Positions 35,908 to 49,038 of a stretch of 64,000 nucleotides of DNA are shown one piece after another. The notes below the pieces were generated by a model. That model was given only the letters and a program-made list of their open reading frames with translations, did not search any database and was not told the DNA's origin. The position numbers and the translations under genes were made by a program. The stretch's first letter is position 1. Every line of letters starts with the position of its first letter. This DNA comes from Macquaria australasica (Eukaryota > Chordata > Actinopteri > Centrarchiformes > Percichthyidae), in NCBI GenBank assembly GCA_005408345.1, contig SEMN01000122.1, forward strand, positions 843,501 through 907,500, read 5' to 3'.

Positions 35908-36028
35908 CATCTCTCTACTGGCGCTATCTCTCCATCTCTCACGCTTGATGGCCCCCCTGCATGCTCCTAATAACCCATGATGAGTCCTCCACACTTGAGC
36001 ACCCTCCCATCAGACACCCGCTGAGACT

Positions 36029-36115
36029 CACACACACACAAACACACACACACACACATATACATATACATATACACACACACACACTACCCCTCTGTGT
36101 CGGACATAGAGGGGT
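36029..36115. repeat. (CA)n-(TATACA)n run and adjoining 27-bp hairpin
   Basis: The CA run is interrupted by TATACATATACATATAC (36059-36075). It is followed directly by the quasi-palindrome ACCCCTCT (36089-36096) / AGAGGGGT (36108-36115), whose centre TGTC-G-GACA also pairs. Confidence 0.88.
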
Positions 36116-36310
36116 GTGGATGATGACAGCCATCAGCAGGGCAATTAATGGGCCCGTCCCCTGGTTACAATACAACAGAGAGGAGAAGCAGGAAAACAAC
36201 ATTAGCCAATATGGCTGGATCCTAACAGTATAATTAGCCTAGCATGCTGCTCCCCACTTGGGCCCAAACACCCAAAAGCACAGCCAGACGTGGTGAAGGA
36301 CGCGGACCAG
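36116..36310. other. Unique stretch; possible conserved non-coding element
   Basis: Complex sequence with homeodomain-like GCAATTAATGG and TATAATTAGCC words and TTAGCCAATATGG (a CCAAT motif). It has no simple repeats. Conservation is not testable here. Confidence 0.22.
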
Positions 36311-37109
36311 GGAGAGATGAAGTGGAGAGAGAAGTGAAATATGAGGGAGTACAAGAAAACACACTCACAATTTAAAGATAAGATAAGGATAAACAACAGC
36401 TCTGTAGTAATAACCAGCACAAATCTGGCTCTGTTTTACGCTAAAAGAGGGAGAGATCAGGAATGGAGGGAGTACCAGAGCCAAGTAAGCATAGAGAGAG
36501 TGATGGAGGTAAGACAGAGAACTGAGAGAGAGGCATACAGGAGAGGTGGACAAAAGGAGGGAGAGGAGAGTGGTGTAGACACAGGACCATGCTCGTAGCA
36601 TACTGATGCTGCTGTAAGACATGCAGTCAGTGTGGCCTCAGCTACGCAACAAAGCATGTGCTGCAGAGGGCTGGGCTGCCTCATAATAGTGTGTGTGCAC
36701 TTTCATGTGCGCATGTATTGTTGATAATGATGTGTGAAAATAATACAACAAGGGACACACTTGATTATAGAAGAACGTGCACTTTATGTGAGGGCATATG
36801 TGTTTCTGAGTTTGTAGGTGGGTGCGCACGTGTGTAAATGTCTGTGTGTGCACCGTGTGCTGCAGTGGGTGGTGGGTTGTTCATTATGCTGTGCGTCTCC
36901 TCCTGCAAAGCCATCACAACACAGAGCCCCGGCAGCTACTGCGCTAGCTCTGTTACCATACCTTAGTCCCATGGGAGCTTCCTATAGCATATTCTGCTCC
37001 TCAAGGACAGTATACGGGAGCGCCACCAGAAACACAGACCACCATAACCCATCACAAGCAGCTCAACTCATGAACTCCTGCTGATCGACGTGGAAGAATG
37101 TAAAGAAAG

Positions 37110-38219
37110 TAAGTCTTTGTATTTGTTTATATTTTTCCTGAATGTTAGGTAGTAACAATGTTATGTTCCATTTTGCCCTATTATAATACCTTTTTACATA
37201 CTTTGTATTACATGGAAAGAGAGCAGGAAAGATTGCAAAAAACAAAGGAAGAAGGGGAAGAAGAAAGAAAAAGACAGTCTTGCTGTTAACAGAGAGCGGT
37301 AATAGCGGGGCAAAAAAGAAAAAAGGAAGTGAATCATATTGTTCAAGCGTCTGTCATTTTTTACGTCAGCATCAATTTGAGTTACATTGAAATTTTCAGC
37401 AAAACAACAGGAATTCACTCAGATATTATTATAACTGCTCCCTACTGTAAAGTATAGCCAGAAGGCTGTCTGTATAATCTCACCATTCTCTTCCCGCTCT
37501 ATTTGACTCTGTCCAGGAGACAACAGGAGGCCTGCTCTTCCTTTGTGTCTCACTCAATCCCTCATCTTCACCCGTCTCTCAGAAAGTGATCCAGAAATGG
37601 AGTTCATTCATTAGCAGAGATGAGAACAGCTTGCAGGGGGTACAAAAGTGCCTTTTTCTGCATTTCCAAAAGTGTGCCACATTGTGAAAAATGGGAGGGA
37701 AATAAAAAAGAGAAGTGAAAACGCTCAGCAATGTTCTCCTCCATCTTTAATGAAAGAGAATGAGAGGAGCTGTCGCTTTCTATCTCCCACTGCTCCACCA
37801 CAACCTGATTACTGTCTGATGATGATGGCACTACTTCCTGACACCTAATTGAAATAATTGTGTGTAATCACTTTAAAAGACTGGCAGGAGACATGCGAGT
37901 GATGAGAAGTAGTTAAGAAAGGCAACGGCATTTTAATTGAATCTTCATAGAAGCATCTGATGCCATCAAACAAGTCTAAAACCACCAGGAGACAGGCAGA
38001 GACACAGCGGTGGCACAGTTCAATTGAGAGATGAATAGTGGGGTAATGGGTTTAGGGGCTGTGAAAGAGAGCAGGGTTTAGGTGGATATGCTTCAGCCAT
38101 TCTCTCATACTCGCACACTTTATCCCACATACTCTGTAAGAAATCTTCAGAGTACCACACTGTATCCAGGTTGACTTTCCCAGAAACTGATCTTTAACAC
38201 AGTATTTCACATAAACAAC
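37110..38219. other. Non-coding sequence, no gene seen
   Basis: AT-rich sequence with purine tracts at 37215-37335. Short frames only. Confidence 0.5.
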
Positions 38220-38690
38220 CCAAGCGAGGATTTTGTACCATTATTACTGATTCTCTAAAAACCACCTTTTCTGGCTCGGCAGCCCCAAAGCCACAAAGCT
38301 TGTGATCACAAGGCAAAGACACCTTGCGGGTTTTGTTGGGATGGATTTTTGACTAAAATGCTCAGCCTGGACCTCCATGCACAGCCGTCGCTGTTTCGTG
38401 GGCCTGTGCACCACGGGGCCACTCTGTGGGTTTCCGAAAGCCCATATCACACAGAGAGCCCAGGCTGGGGAGAGCCTGTCCACAGCCATTTCCCTACTCT
38501 TTAATCTCAGCGGCCGACTGGAAAGAGCAGCGCTGCACATTCCATTAATGTAAAGTGGGGCTTGAAGGCCCGTAATTTATTGGCTCTGCAGGCTCGCCTC
38601 CCCTCATCTCACTCATACTGGCTCCCGGCCACCAAATACTCCCCCTGATACCCGCCGACATGCAGCACCCCGTGCACAGCGTTTTACGCT
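38220..38690. other. GC-moderate unique block; possible conserved non-coding element
   Basis: A long repeat-free block with mixed composition and several CpG sites. It includes CCACTCTGTGGG, the palindrome-like TTGTGATCACAA (38299-38310, perfect 6-bp arms) and CCATTAATGTAAAG. The 98-codon minus frame shows no known domain. A pyrimidine tract follows at 38695-38800. Confidence 0.25.
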
Positions 38691-40379
38691 ATTCCGCTCT
38701 CTTTCTCCCTTTACCTCTCCCTCCCTCTATACTCCTCTCTCTCTTTACCTCTTTGCTTCTCCCTCCATCTACTCTCTCTTCATACCTTTTGCCTCGATAT
38801 CTCTCTCAGTAGTTCTCTTGCTTTACCTATCATGCATACATTCAGAGATTCCCTCTGCAGAATCTATCTCCAGTCAGAATTATCACAGTATTTCATCCCA
38901 GTTGCTCCCAAAGCTTCTGCTATGAAAGTAGCCATGGATGAGGTGAGGAGCCCGGCTCCTTAAGCCTCTGCATCACTGATTTAACGGACAGTTTAATTAC
39001 TACCAAAATGACACACTCACAGAGCCACAGAGATAACTGCAGGAGAACAGAAGAACCCCCTGCTGAGAGAGAGAGAAAAAGAGGGACACAACAATCTTGT
39101 TCTCTTTGTTGATCCTCCTCTGAATCTGCCCCACCCCCTCCCTCCGCTCCTTCCCTCAGTCATGATCTGTGCTACTAGCAAGCGTGCCCTCCTGACCATT
39201 AAGCTGCCAGGATGCCAGACAGTACCAGGCTCTGCCAGCAGAGAGACTGATAGGCCAGGATGGGGGACAAACGGGTAAGAGGCACATTGAGAGAGAGCCG
39301 AAGAAAGAGAAACAGAGAAAGAGAAAGCTAGAGTGTTTCTTGCTTGTAAGCTTTTTGTTTGCTCAGTTATTTAGATTAACAATTTAACGTGAGTCAGGCC
39401 ATATTTTCAGTCTTTCAGGTTTTTGTTTTGACACCAAAGTCAAATCAACAACTCTTCACAATACACAGGAGCTATTCCCTCTAAGAAAGACTCTGGTACA
39501 CACTGAAAATGAGCACATTTATGTACTAAAATGTACATTTTTCAAATATGTACCATAACAGGAACACAATAGGTCACAGATGCCTACCTTATGATCCACC
39601 ATAAAGGTGCCAATGTAGTTTCTAGTAGTTTAAGGGAAGCCTGAACTGTGGACAGCACATGACCTTGGCATCCTTGTGGTTCAGGGGGAAACGCACTCTC
39701 ACCACCACACAGACATGGGTTAAACACAGAGCAGTGCTGCCTCTGGCTTGGCTGAGCTCTCTATCAAACATCTGTTGGTGGGAAGCTCTTTAAGGATCAT
39801 ACTGTTGTTGTTGCAGCACTACTACCTTGTAGCAGTGTCCTACTGGTTCAACCCTCTCCAGACCTGCAGCATTACAGACAGAGAGCTACACCAAAACATG
39901 TTATTTTGTAGGAACAGAGCACACCAACCAAAATCCCAGCAGGAAAACATAGTTTTCCTCAACCTCTGAGACCAGTCAGTAAAACTCCTCTCTGAGAAAG
40001 TCAGTCCAAATGCTGAGACAAACAGCCTCTACTGGTAAAATAGTGACAAACGTTATGTCTTAAGAGACAGAAAATCTAATCTATAGGCTTTAGATGATGC
40101 AAGCACCAGACTGGCCAGCATGTGAGCTCAGGATAAAGTCTACACTACACAAGCAGGCAGCATGATGTCAACAGCCAATACATCATTTCTCTGTAATGAA
40201 CTTTACGTTGCACGACCTCCCTCACATGTCTAGGCAGACCTGCTGTATAACCCCTGTATCAGAAGCAAAGGACCCTGGAGTTACATCGACTATACACTGC
40301 TGTAATTGTTTTCTAATGTAAAGTCACTGTTTTATGTGTTGTGTTGTGTGAGTGCAAAATGTCTCCTGCGTGTATTGTA

Positions 40380-41410
40380 GTACTTTAGAATTAAGATTTA
40401 ATTTGGGAAATGTACAATCTAATTAAAGAGCCAACTTTTATGTATGAAGAAAATCAATATATTGATACCAAGTTAAAGAACCTCTGCGGGCTATTTAATG
40501 AAAGCATTTAGTAAAGCTATTAGTAGAATTATGTTTGATTTGTTTCATTAGTTTGATTATTTTCATTTATACCAGTGGCTATAGTAATTTGATCATAGTT
40601 AGGTTTACCCATGTCATGTTTGGCATGTTTGGCATTTTACTGGCCTAAATTCAAACTTTCCAAATCTGTTATCAGCAGTGTTATGTTATACCTCCACTGC
40701 TTGTCATAGGTCCCCTCCTGGAATCCGGTCCTTCAGTCCACACATGCTATTGACCAGCACATCCATCAAATCACAGTTACTGAACAACTACTAGCTGCAA
40801 TTTTATTTAACCAATTCCGTTTCACCACAAGAGTATTTGGTCAATAATCCTTAATCCAAAACTTTCCTATCTTTTTTTATCCATACAAAGTCTAATTTAT
40901 GCTCCATTTATCAACATCTTGTGTTTTTGTTGTTTATTTGTAGTTTAGTTTAAAATAAATGTGCCCTGTTTGCTTAATCACATTTTGGTTATTAAACTTA
41001 ACATCTGTGCAACACTGCTCTATATTAAGACTAATTGTGATTGGGTTTATTTTAATAAATAAATATTTTTGATCACTAAACAGTAATAACAATAGAAACA
41101 CACAATAATAGTATCTCTCTTATCTTGCCACTGAGGCTTTCCCCCCCATTTGTTACTCTAATAAATCATTAAATCAGTAGATTGGTCAATCATATTGTAG
41201 TTATGTCTAATAAATTTCATATTCCCCAAGAAATCACACCAATTTCAGCTAAATTCCTATAATTGTTCCACTAAATGCCTTGTAAGTTTTTATGAGAAAA
41301 AAAACAAACAGTGTGAGACTGCAATAAAACTAAAAGTGGATATTTAAAAGTTCAGTTACACATACAGATGAAATCAACAAACAAAATAAATTCACAAACA
41401 CCCCTAGTGG
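40380..41410. other. AT-rich gene-free stretch
   Basis: About 1 kb of AT-rich unique sequence with no open frame above 60 codons and no recognised repeat. Confidence 0.6.
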
Positions 41411-41413
41411 TTA

Positions 41414-41415
<2 letters not shown>

Positions 41416-41452
<37 letters not shown>

Positions 41453-41476
41453 GTGCGTGTGTGCGTGTGTGTGTGT
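41416..41476. repeat. (GT)n microsatellite with GC interruptions
   Basis: The GT run carries three GTGTGC interruptions near its right end. Confidence 0.96.
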
Positions 41477-42120
41477 AGTGTGGAATTGAATTATAGAAGG
41501 AGAACAGCCGAACTGGAACTTGTTAGAGTTGGTAAAGAGTTTTTAAATAACAAGAGGAGGTAGGTAGGGAAGGAACAAGCATTCAGTCTAAAAGGATAAA
41601 ACAAATCAGAAGACAAGAGCCACGTACTGTAGGTTAATGGTATCTAATTACAGCAACAGTGAATTAAACATCTGCATTTCCTCACATTTCCATTGTTCAA
41701 ATGCATGTGAAAAAGTATCTCCTATCTGTCTCTTAACACCACAATTTGTAGGCTCACTAAAGGGTAGCTAAATGAAAACAAAATTGAATACAGAATTAGT
41801 GAGACTATCAAGTAAGCAAGCAGTGCAATATTTATGAGCTGATTAAACTGTGTACGCGGTCAGAGAGGAACCGTGAGAGGGGCGCAATTGGCCAGTGGGC
41901 TGCCTCTTACTTATTCATGCTAGGGGCTAGACGTCTCTCTCTGTAAATTATTTAGACCTTTTCTTTGTGTGTCTGTGTGTGAGTGTGTGTGTGTGTGTGT
42001 GTTTGAGAGCAGTGTGTGAGTGAATTATTAAGGTTATGTGTATACAGCCACAGTAGGGAACCTCTTTAGAGGGGTCACTGGCCATGCTGTTGAAATAACA
42101 TTATTATAATGCCACTCTGT

Positions 42121-42146
42121 GCGCGCGTGTGTGTGTGTGTGTGTGT
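42121..42146. repeat. (GC)3-(GT)n microsatellite
   Basis: GCGCGCGTGTGTG run ending shortly before the LTR-like element. Confidence 0.92.
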
Positions 42147-42178
42147 TTCTGTAAATCCATCAGTGAGAGGGGTTTTCC

Positions 42179-42613
42179 TGTCATGATCCCAAGGACTCTT
42201 GTGTGGACTGTGTGTTGTTGCTGTTGTTTCCTGTTTTATTTTGAAGTTTCCTGTGTGCCAGTCTGTTCGTTTCTTGTTTGTGTGATTAGGATCACCTGTG
42301 TTTTATTGGGATCACCTGTTTCGTTACCCACCTGTGTCTGCTTCCCTTGTTGTCTCCTCCCCTATATATACCGGTCCCCTTCGTTTGTTCCCTGTGGCTT
42401 CATACTGCTTGTCTTGTGCTAGTTTGTATGTTATCGTTGTGCTTCTGTTCCCCAAACCTGGACCTGCCCAATACCTGTTACCTGTCTACCTGCCTACCTG
42501 CCTGCACCTATGTGTAAGTGTTTTTTTTGTGTGAAATAAACCTTTGAACTGCTGGAACCTTAACTGTCTGCATTTGGGTCCTTCCCCTGCTGCCTAGATG
42601 GCAAATCACAACA
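42179..42613 (+). mobile_element. Solo-LTR-like element, 435 bp
   Basis: It begins TGTCATGATCC and ends ATCACAACA, with TG...CA termini. The 5-bp flanks TTTCC (42174-42178) and TTTCT (42614-42618) agree at 4 of 5. Inside, a TATA-like CTATATATA lies at about 42362-42370 and AATAAA at 42535-42540, in the order expected for an LTR's U3-R-U5. Words such as GGATCACCTGTGTT, CTTGTTGTCTCCTCCCCTAT and CTGTCTGCATTTGGGTCCT are known to me from dispersed teleost repeats. No internal retroviral or Gypsy coding part remains. The two plus frames inside are chance. Confidence 0.5.
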
Positions 42614-44460
42614 TTTCTATTTAGTGGATGGATCCTTGGGGACCAATTGTAGACAGAAAGGCCAAACTGATACTGAGATAAAGACTACATGATGCTGAGA
42701 TGGAAGGGGGGAATGAAGAAAAAAGGAAAGAAAAGCATTTGTGTTCATTTCCTTACATACATCTGACACACCTTTGCTTTATTTCCACCTCAGAGGGGAA
42801 TGAGTGCATGAGGAAAATGCATGTCTTTTCATTATGAGTGTATTGTCAGGACTGACTGTAGGGGTCCTGAGCGAGGTGCCTGTGCATTTTGATGGGTTAA
42901 CAAGTGAAATAGCTATGCTAATTGCGTTTCTGAACGCATGTTGGCACACTGTGAGCTATTTCATAGCAAACAGCCATGGCTTAAGCTGTGAATAATGACC
43001 ACTTCAGCTTCTGCAAGGAAATGTAAGCACTGGGCCGCTGATAGACAGGGTTAGTGGGCGGTTTAGAGAGAGGGGAGCAAAGAGTGATAAACAGAGGGGA
43101 GAGGGGGTGTAGAGAGAAGGTACGGCAGCTTTCTGCATAATTACTCATCTCTCTCACCACTGTCAATCCCTGAGTAATATTCATCTGACAGAGACAGATG
43201 GGAACAGCCCTTACTCAAAATACATGTCTTGTGGCTGCATTACATCATGGATGATTGAGTCTACTGGCTGCTGAAGAATCTCTCTCTTCTACAACAGATT
43301 TCTCCCTGTTCCTTTTTAACGGTGGTACAAAAGAGCCTAAAGAAGCCCTCGCTCTTTGATTCTGAGCTACTCACACATTCAGTAAAGCTGACGTGTAACA
43401 ATGTTCCAGATAGTTGAAGGTTTTCTCCCATTAAGCTCCTTTAGTTTCATTTTAAAGCTGCATTCGAACTGACAACAGCATTGTGTCCAAACAGTCTCCA
43501 CATTTATTACGATACCATTTGTGGTGTTGCAGCAGACAGCGAGAGCTCCAGCAAACAAAACCAAAAACAGCAGAAAAGTTGATCCTTGCGCAACTTCTGC
43601 CGTAGCGCAATCTGGCATCTAACAACGCAGTGCACTGGCCAATCAAATCCATAAAACCACACATACCAGGTAGAATACCTTGTAGCATGTACAATGTAGC
43701 ATTGTGCTGATGAGAAAATGATTGCTGCCATAACTTTCCAGATACACCACTGTGCAGTCATGTGTTCTGATATTTTGGTTATTCTCACTGTAGACATGCA
43801 TCATGAAAAAATACTGGATTAATCACGGTGGCAACATTAATCATATCTACAAAAACAAATGGTATGTACAAGTGGGAGGGATTCAGTTTAACATCTTCTG
43901 ACTATGGGAGGTGGAGATGTTGTAATTTCAGACAGGATATGGTGCATTTGATTGCCAAAAGAAATGTAAATGCATTAGAGCAGCAGTACTTGGGTTCAGC
44001 ATTAATCCAATTTTTCTGTTGAGTAAAGATTTTGTTTAAGCCTGCTGTGGTAGAATTTGCAGAAATGTACAACGGAAAACTAATGAATCATCTGCTCTGT
44101 CTCTGTTGTAGAGCTTGAAGAGGCTTTGTAACTTTTAGCTTGATTACAGTGTACTGACCAACTTACTATATAGATTGTTTGGTATGTCTAGACTTTCACA
44201 CCAACATCAGAAGGTTCACATACTGCATGCCTTGAGTGAGCCTACGCCTTGATAAGGTTAAATAAAATACATTAATGTACGACATACTTATCTAAAGCAA
44301 GAATCTGTATAACTGTAGGCTGGCTTTCATACTACACCAGCAAAAACTTAAGCAATGGCATTATGGCATGATTTGAAAAATGGTCAGTACTAATATACAG
44401 TAAACAGCATACACAGTAAAGTTAATGGGAAAAAATATTCTAAACCACCATTATGGTCCT
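42614..44460. other. Non-coding sequence, no gene seen
   Basis: Unique sequence. Three overlapping minus frames at 43379-43797 (79-96 codons) have no recognised domain and their shared region could be an unrecognised old repeat. Confidence 0.45.
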
Positions 44461-46199
44461 TTGGTAGCAGGTTTGGGGTAAGGACCCATGTGTAATGTGC
44501 AGTACGGTTTATCGTTTGGGGGGGGGGTGCCTGCTGTGTTAGTGGGAGAAGGGGGGAGAGGATGGATGGAGGAAATGCAAAGCGGGTGGCCTTTGAACCC
44601 CTCCTCTGGGACTATGGTGGGCTCTGCAGAACATTCTTTCCTCCTCATCTCGCTGCTACACGGTCTCCATGGTGATCATCACGGATGGATGGTAGTTGCA
44701 CCCTTCGCTCCTGCGTCACCTTGGCACAGGAGTTCTCCTGTCACAGGCTGGTCTCCTTTACATATCTCCCCCTGATTCACCACAAGCTCCCCAGAGAAGA
44801 CCCCGTCTTAATGAGGAACATATACTGGGACCCCTAAAACAACCTCCTACACCCCCTTCCCTCCCTCCTGCTATACTCATCCATTTCCATTTTTCCACTT
44901 CTTCTGCCTCCACCTCCCCCACGTCTGACCCTGGATCAGCTACCCTCCTGGTGCTTTCCCTGTTTGTTCCTATTTCCTCTGTTTTCTCTCTGCATTCTGG
45001 CCAGGGAGTGATATGAGAGCGTGCCCTACACCTGGAGGAAACATGTCTGTGCAGGTGCTGCCTTCATGTTAATAGAGTAGCCAGGACTCCTCATGGGCCC
45101 AGACAGGTGGATTCACCCAAAGGTGGGAGCAGGAATAACATATTCTGCAGGAGACATGATTTGTCTCTCACTATTTTAAAGCAAACACTTGATATGTAGA
45201 CCGACTGCCAAAGAGCTATTAGGGAAAGCTGTGTCACTGCACTTACAAACACTTAGACAATGTAAACAGGCTAATGTTAATGAAAAGGGGCAGACTGACT
45301 TCTTACAGCTACCATTTAGCCTAGCATTTAGCCTCGTGCTGAGGTAACAGCTGCTGTCATGGGAATGCTAATGAAGCTAAGGAAAACAAAGCCTGGTTAA
45401 TGAGAGCTCTGAGATAAGAGAGCAGAGGCTAGGACACACATGTACACATACACACACACCTCATACACATGCTGTGACAGGTTCTTCTCCTTCGACACTA
45501 ATTAGACAGGAAGGACTATATGTGGAGGAAGAGCTAACTAACCGTCCACATCAATACTGCATCGTGCGAGCCTGTCTTGGCCATTGGCCTCAAAGACATG
45601 GAGGGAGGAGGGGATGAGAGCAGAAGGAGGAGAGAGACGAATTAGAGAGAGGGCAAGACATGGAGGGCAGAGAGAAATGAATCTGCAGGAATGAAGATAA
45701 TTTCACACCAATGCCTGTCTGGGTGTGATCCACACAGGATGCATGTGGTATGAGATCCAATCCACATATTACAGTATAGGAAGTGATGAACAGCCACCTG
45801 GAGTGAGCACTGTTGTCACCTCTTTGCATACATCCACCAGCTGTACTCGCATATAGTATGTACTCACACATGTGCTCACACATGGCTACATTGGAATTCA
45901 TTCACATGCATGCACAGACACACAGATACACACATGCATAAGAAACATAAGAAATTTGGTGGGTTTAAGCAATGCAAGTAAGTAATGCCGCTCAGATTAC
46001 ATTTCCTATCAACATAATGAGGAAATGTTTATATTGAACATATCTGCAAACTGTAACTACCCACACAAAATGCTCATACTGAATATATCTGCAAAATGTT
46101 CACTGTTAATGTGTTTAATTTGCTTTCACTACAATACCTGCTCCTGAGAACTAAAGCATGATTAAGGTTTTTATGGTTGCCAAGGCAACTCAAAGCACT

Positions 46200-46690
46200 T
46201 GGTGAAAGTTAAAGAAAGGTATTGGTCTTGCTTGAGTTCACAGCCACGCTAGAAGCTCTGTGAAGCTGATTACAATTCATCCTGAGGGGGACATGAATGT
46301 CTGTACCAGATTTTCATGGAAATCCACTCAATAATTTTAGAGACATTTCACTCAAAACCACAAATGTCAACCTCATTGTGGCACTAAAAGGAAAGTCAAG
46401 GGATCATCAAAGTCATTAGGATACACCATCGGAAAACCTAAATGTGTGCCCAAAATTGTATGCAAATTCCTTTGAGAAGATGTTGAGATGTTTCACTGGA
46501 TACGTGGAAACTTTGACCTGCTGGTGGTGCTAGAGAAAAAGTCATCATTGCCATCCCTGCCAGTCTTTCCCTAAACTTAACCAAATGTTTTAATGGCCTA
46601 AACCTAACAACACATGGTTTGCGGGACTCAAACCCCTGACTTCATCCCTACAACTTCTGTGCCACAAAAGGATGTTGCATTGGTCATGTT
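46200..46690. mobile_element. Dispersed teleost repeat (family unnamed)
   Basis: The words GACATGAATGTCTGTACCAG, TTTTCATGGAAATCCA, GGGATCATCAAAGTCATTAG and TTTGACCTGCTGGTGGTGC match from memory a very common teleost dispersed repeat. A second segment (46558-46690, CTAAACTTAACCAAATGTTTTAATGG and ACTCAAACCCCTGAC) resembles another fish repeat that often contains AACCTAACC words. Ends and class could not be determined. Confidence 0.5.
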
Positions 46691-47139
46691 AACAATGAAT
46701 GTTATCCAGGCAGCAATTATATTTCCTATAAAATGTATTTGGTAAAGCAGAGTAGTAGTATATAAAAACATTTATACAGGGTTGATGTGAGTGATGTTAA
46801 AAGCCACATGCAGCACCACCAGAAGTTGACCAGTGATGGGTTTTAGCGAAGTTAAAGCCTCATCCTCCAGACATCGTCTCCCTGCCCCCACCAGACACTC
46901 TCTCCCCTCCATCTCCCTCCTGTCTCTCTGCCTCCGACACTCCGGGAATACTAACCACTGGGCTTTTCCCCTCCCTGGGCTTGACCTGATATTGCTGCCA
47001 CTCCTCTTCCACAAGCCCGAGGCAATGGCTGAACTTAAACTAGGTTAGGGATGGGAATGGAAAACGGTGCAGTAACAGCACGTAGAGAAGAGTTAGCTTC
47101 ACAACCATTCAGCAAAGGTTCAGGGAGTGACTACCACTC

Positions 47140-47425
47140 CTTCTCTCTCTCTCTCGCTATCCATCTATCACATCTCTACCTTCCATTTTCTTCCTCTCAC
47201 TTCCAGTCCCTCCCCCTCTCTTGCAATCTATGGTCCTTTTTATCTGTCTCTCCCTCTCTGTATCTCCCCCTCTTTTGCACTCTCTCTCATTCTCCATTTC
47301 TCACTCTCTTGTACAATCAATCAGTTCTGAATTACTCATTTACTCTGTCTCTCAGTGCTGCATATTCTCTCTGCCACCGAGGACTCCGTTAATTTTCTCC
47401 CCTCCCTCGCTCTCTCTTTCTCTGT
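47140..47425. repeat. Pyrimidine-rich low-complexity tract
   Basis: CTCTCT- and CTCCC-rich over about 280 nt. The three nested plus frames are Ser/Leu translations of it. Confidence 0.75.
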
Positions 47426-47559
47426 ACTCTGCTTGATAGAATCAGATGCTATTTGTCTATTAAGGGGCCACAGGGATATTTAATAAAGGGCCTCTAATAA
47501 CTGTGTGTGGTTGCATGTGTGTGTGCAGGAGTGTGCATTTCCGACCAGGCGGATGAATA

Positions 47560-47775
47560 TCCTTCCATTCTGCACCTTGATGAGGAAATTAACATGTCCG
47601 ATGCGGTGGCTGATGAAAAGTCATCTCGACGCCAATGGTGAATGTCGCAGTTAATTTTCTATTTAGCTACAGTAACCCTAACCAACTCTAATTGATTAGG
47701 TGATCAAAAGTAATTGGTATTAGGCCGCAGCTATGGATTCATTTGTCTTTTATGAATACTAATTGACCCCAGACT
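47560..47775. other. Unique stretch with homeodomain-like words; possible enhancer-type element
   Basis: Repeat-free sequence containing GAAATTAACATG, CAGTTAATTTTC, CTAATTGATTAGG, AAGTAATTGG and ACTAATTGACC. These are five TAATT-type cores within about 190 bp, interspersed with GC-containing unique sequence. The texture resembles vertebrate conserved non-coding elements. Confidence 0.3.
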
Positions 47776-47882
47776 GCCCCTGTGCCCACACTTCCCCCGT
47801 TCTCCGGTGCTCTTCCTTTCCTCTGCAACACTTACTGGACCTGCAAGTCATTGTACAATCTTCCCATACCCTCACTCTTCTC

Positions 47883-47884
<2 letters not shown>

Positions 47885-47928
<44 letters not shown>

Positions 47929-47941
47929 TATGTGTGTGTGT
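47885..47941. repeat. (GT)n microsatellite
   Basis: A GT run with two TATG interruptions, followed by a G-rich patch. The long minus-strand frame of 222 codons crossing it is not a gene. Confidence 0.97.
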
Positions 47942-48838
47942 TAAGGGGTGGGGTGGGGGGGTATTTGTACACCGTGTCAGTGTGTTTTCTTCCGCTTGTG
48001 TACGTGTGATTAAGTATTCGTCTCTCAGCTGCCTTGCCCCCCAGCCTTGGGGAGAAAACCAAACATATCTTTTTGACATCAATTATGTGTGTGACTTTGT
48101 GTGTGTGTGTTAACCGTGTGTATGTAAACCAGTATGTCCATTTGTGAAGGAAATTGGAGCAGGGAAAACCGCAAGTCTTTGGGAATGAATGTGGGATGAA
48201 TCTAAATAATCTAAACAAGCATAATTTCCTCAACCCATGTCTGACATTTATGAGGCCTGGTAAAAAATAGAATGAAAGAAAATGTGTCTCCCCCTCTGCA
48301 CCCCATACTGAGCCTCTGGCACTCAGATTCAAATTCAATCTCTCTCTGACACACACGCGCAGATACAGATAAACATATAACGACAAGCCAAACATATGCA
48401 CAAAAACAGAGACAAAAAACAAAAATACATGCTTGCACATGCACATAGAAATACACGCACGCACACACTCACACTCATGTTCACACACACATGCAGACAC
48501 CCAGATTTCACCTCAATACATCAAGAGGCAGTAAACAGTAGTGACTGTTAACTAGCATGATGTCAAAGCAAGATATCAAAGCTGATCAGAAAGAGATATT
48601 GATTGAGAATGATTTGAGACTGATTTTATTTGATTGCTTTTGCTGCTTCTCCACCAATGAGCTATGATCAGACTGGCGGGATTCTCCAAAGAATATTTTT
48701 CTTAACAGCGAGGCTGTGTTACCCGACACACACAGATAAGAACACCAACACACCCACAAGACTAAACTGAAGCTGTATCACTGCTTACTTCCTTTCTCTG
48801 GCAATGCCTTTATGGCAGAAACACAAAAATGCAAGTAT

Positions 48839-48860
48839 GTACACACACACACACACACAC
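48839..48860. repeat. (AC)11 microsatellite
   Basis: Perfect AC run. Confidence 0.94.
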
Positions 48861-48998
48861 CTCAAGCAGCCCTGCAGAGGCTGAGGCTATAAGGCTGTCA
48901 TGGCAACCACTCTGCAAAGGTGTGATTGGTCAAGGGAACGACGTGCAGAGAAATGTTTGCTGAGAGGAGTTATGTAAATTCGCTGCACATAACAGGAA

Positions 48999-49038
48999 CA
49001 CACACACACACACATACACACACATACACACACACACA
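48999..49038. repeat. (CA)n microsatellite with TA interruptions
   Basis: CA run interrupted twice by CATACA. Confidence 0.95.

Noticed and set aside
43379..43797. Three overlapping minus frames, considered as a retroelement fragment
   Set aside because: No reverse transcriptase, integrase or other motif is visible and no repeat family was recognised.
44518..44527. Short poly-G run, considered as a G-quadruplex site
   Set aside because: A single G run without the four spaced G blocks needed for the canonical form.
47832..48500. 222-codon minus-strand open frame, the longest in the window
   Set aside because: Its centre is a translation of the GT microsatellite at 47885-47941 and other parts are Cys/Val repeat-like. 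It has no domain and no splice context.
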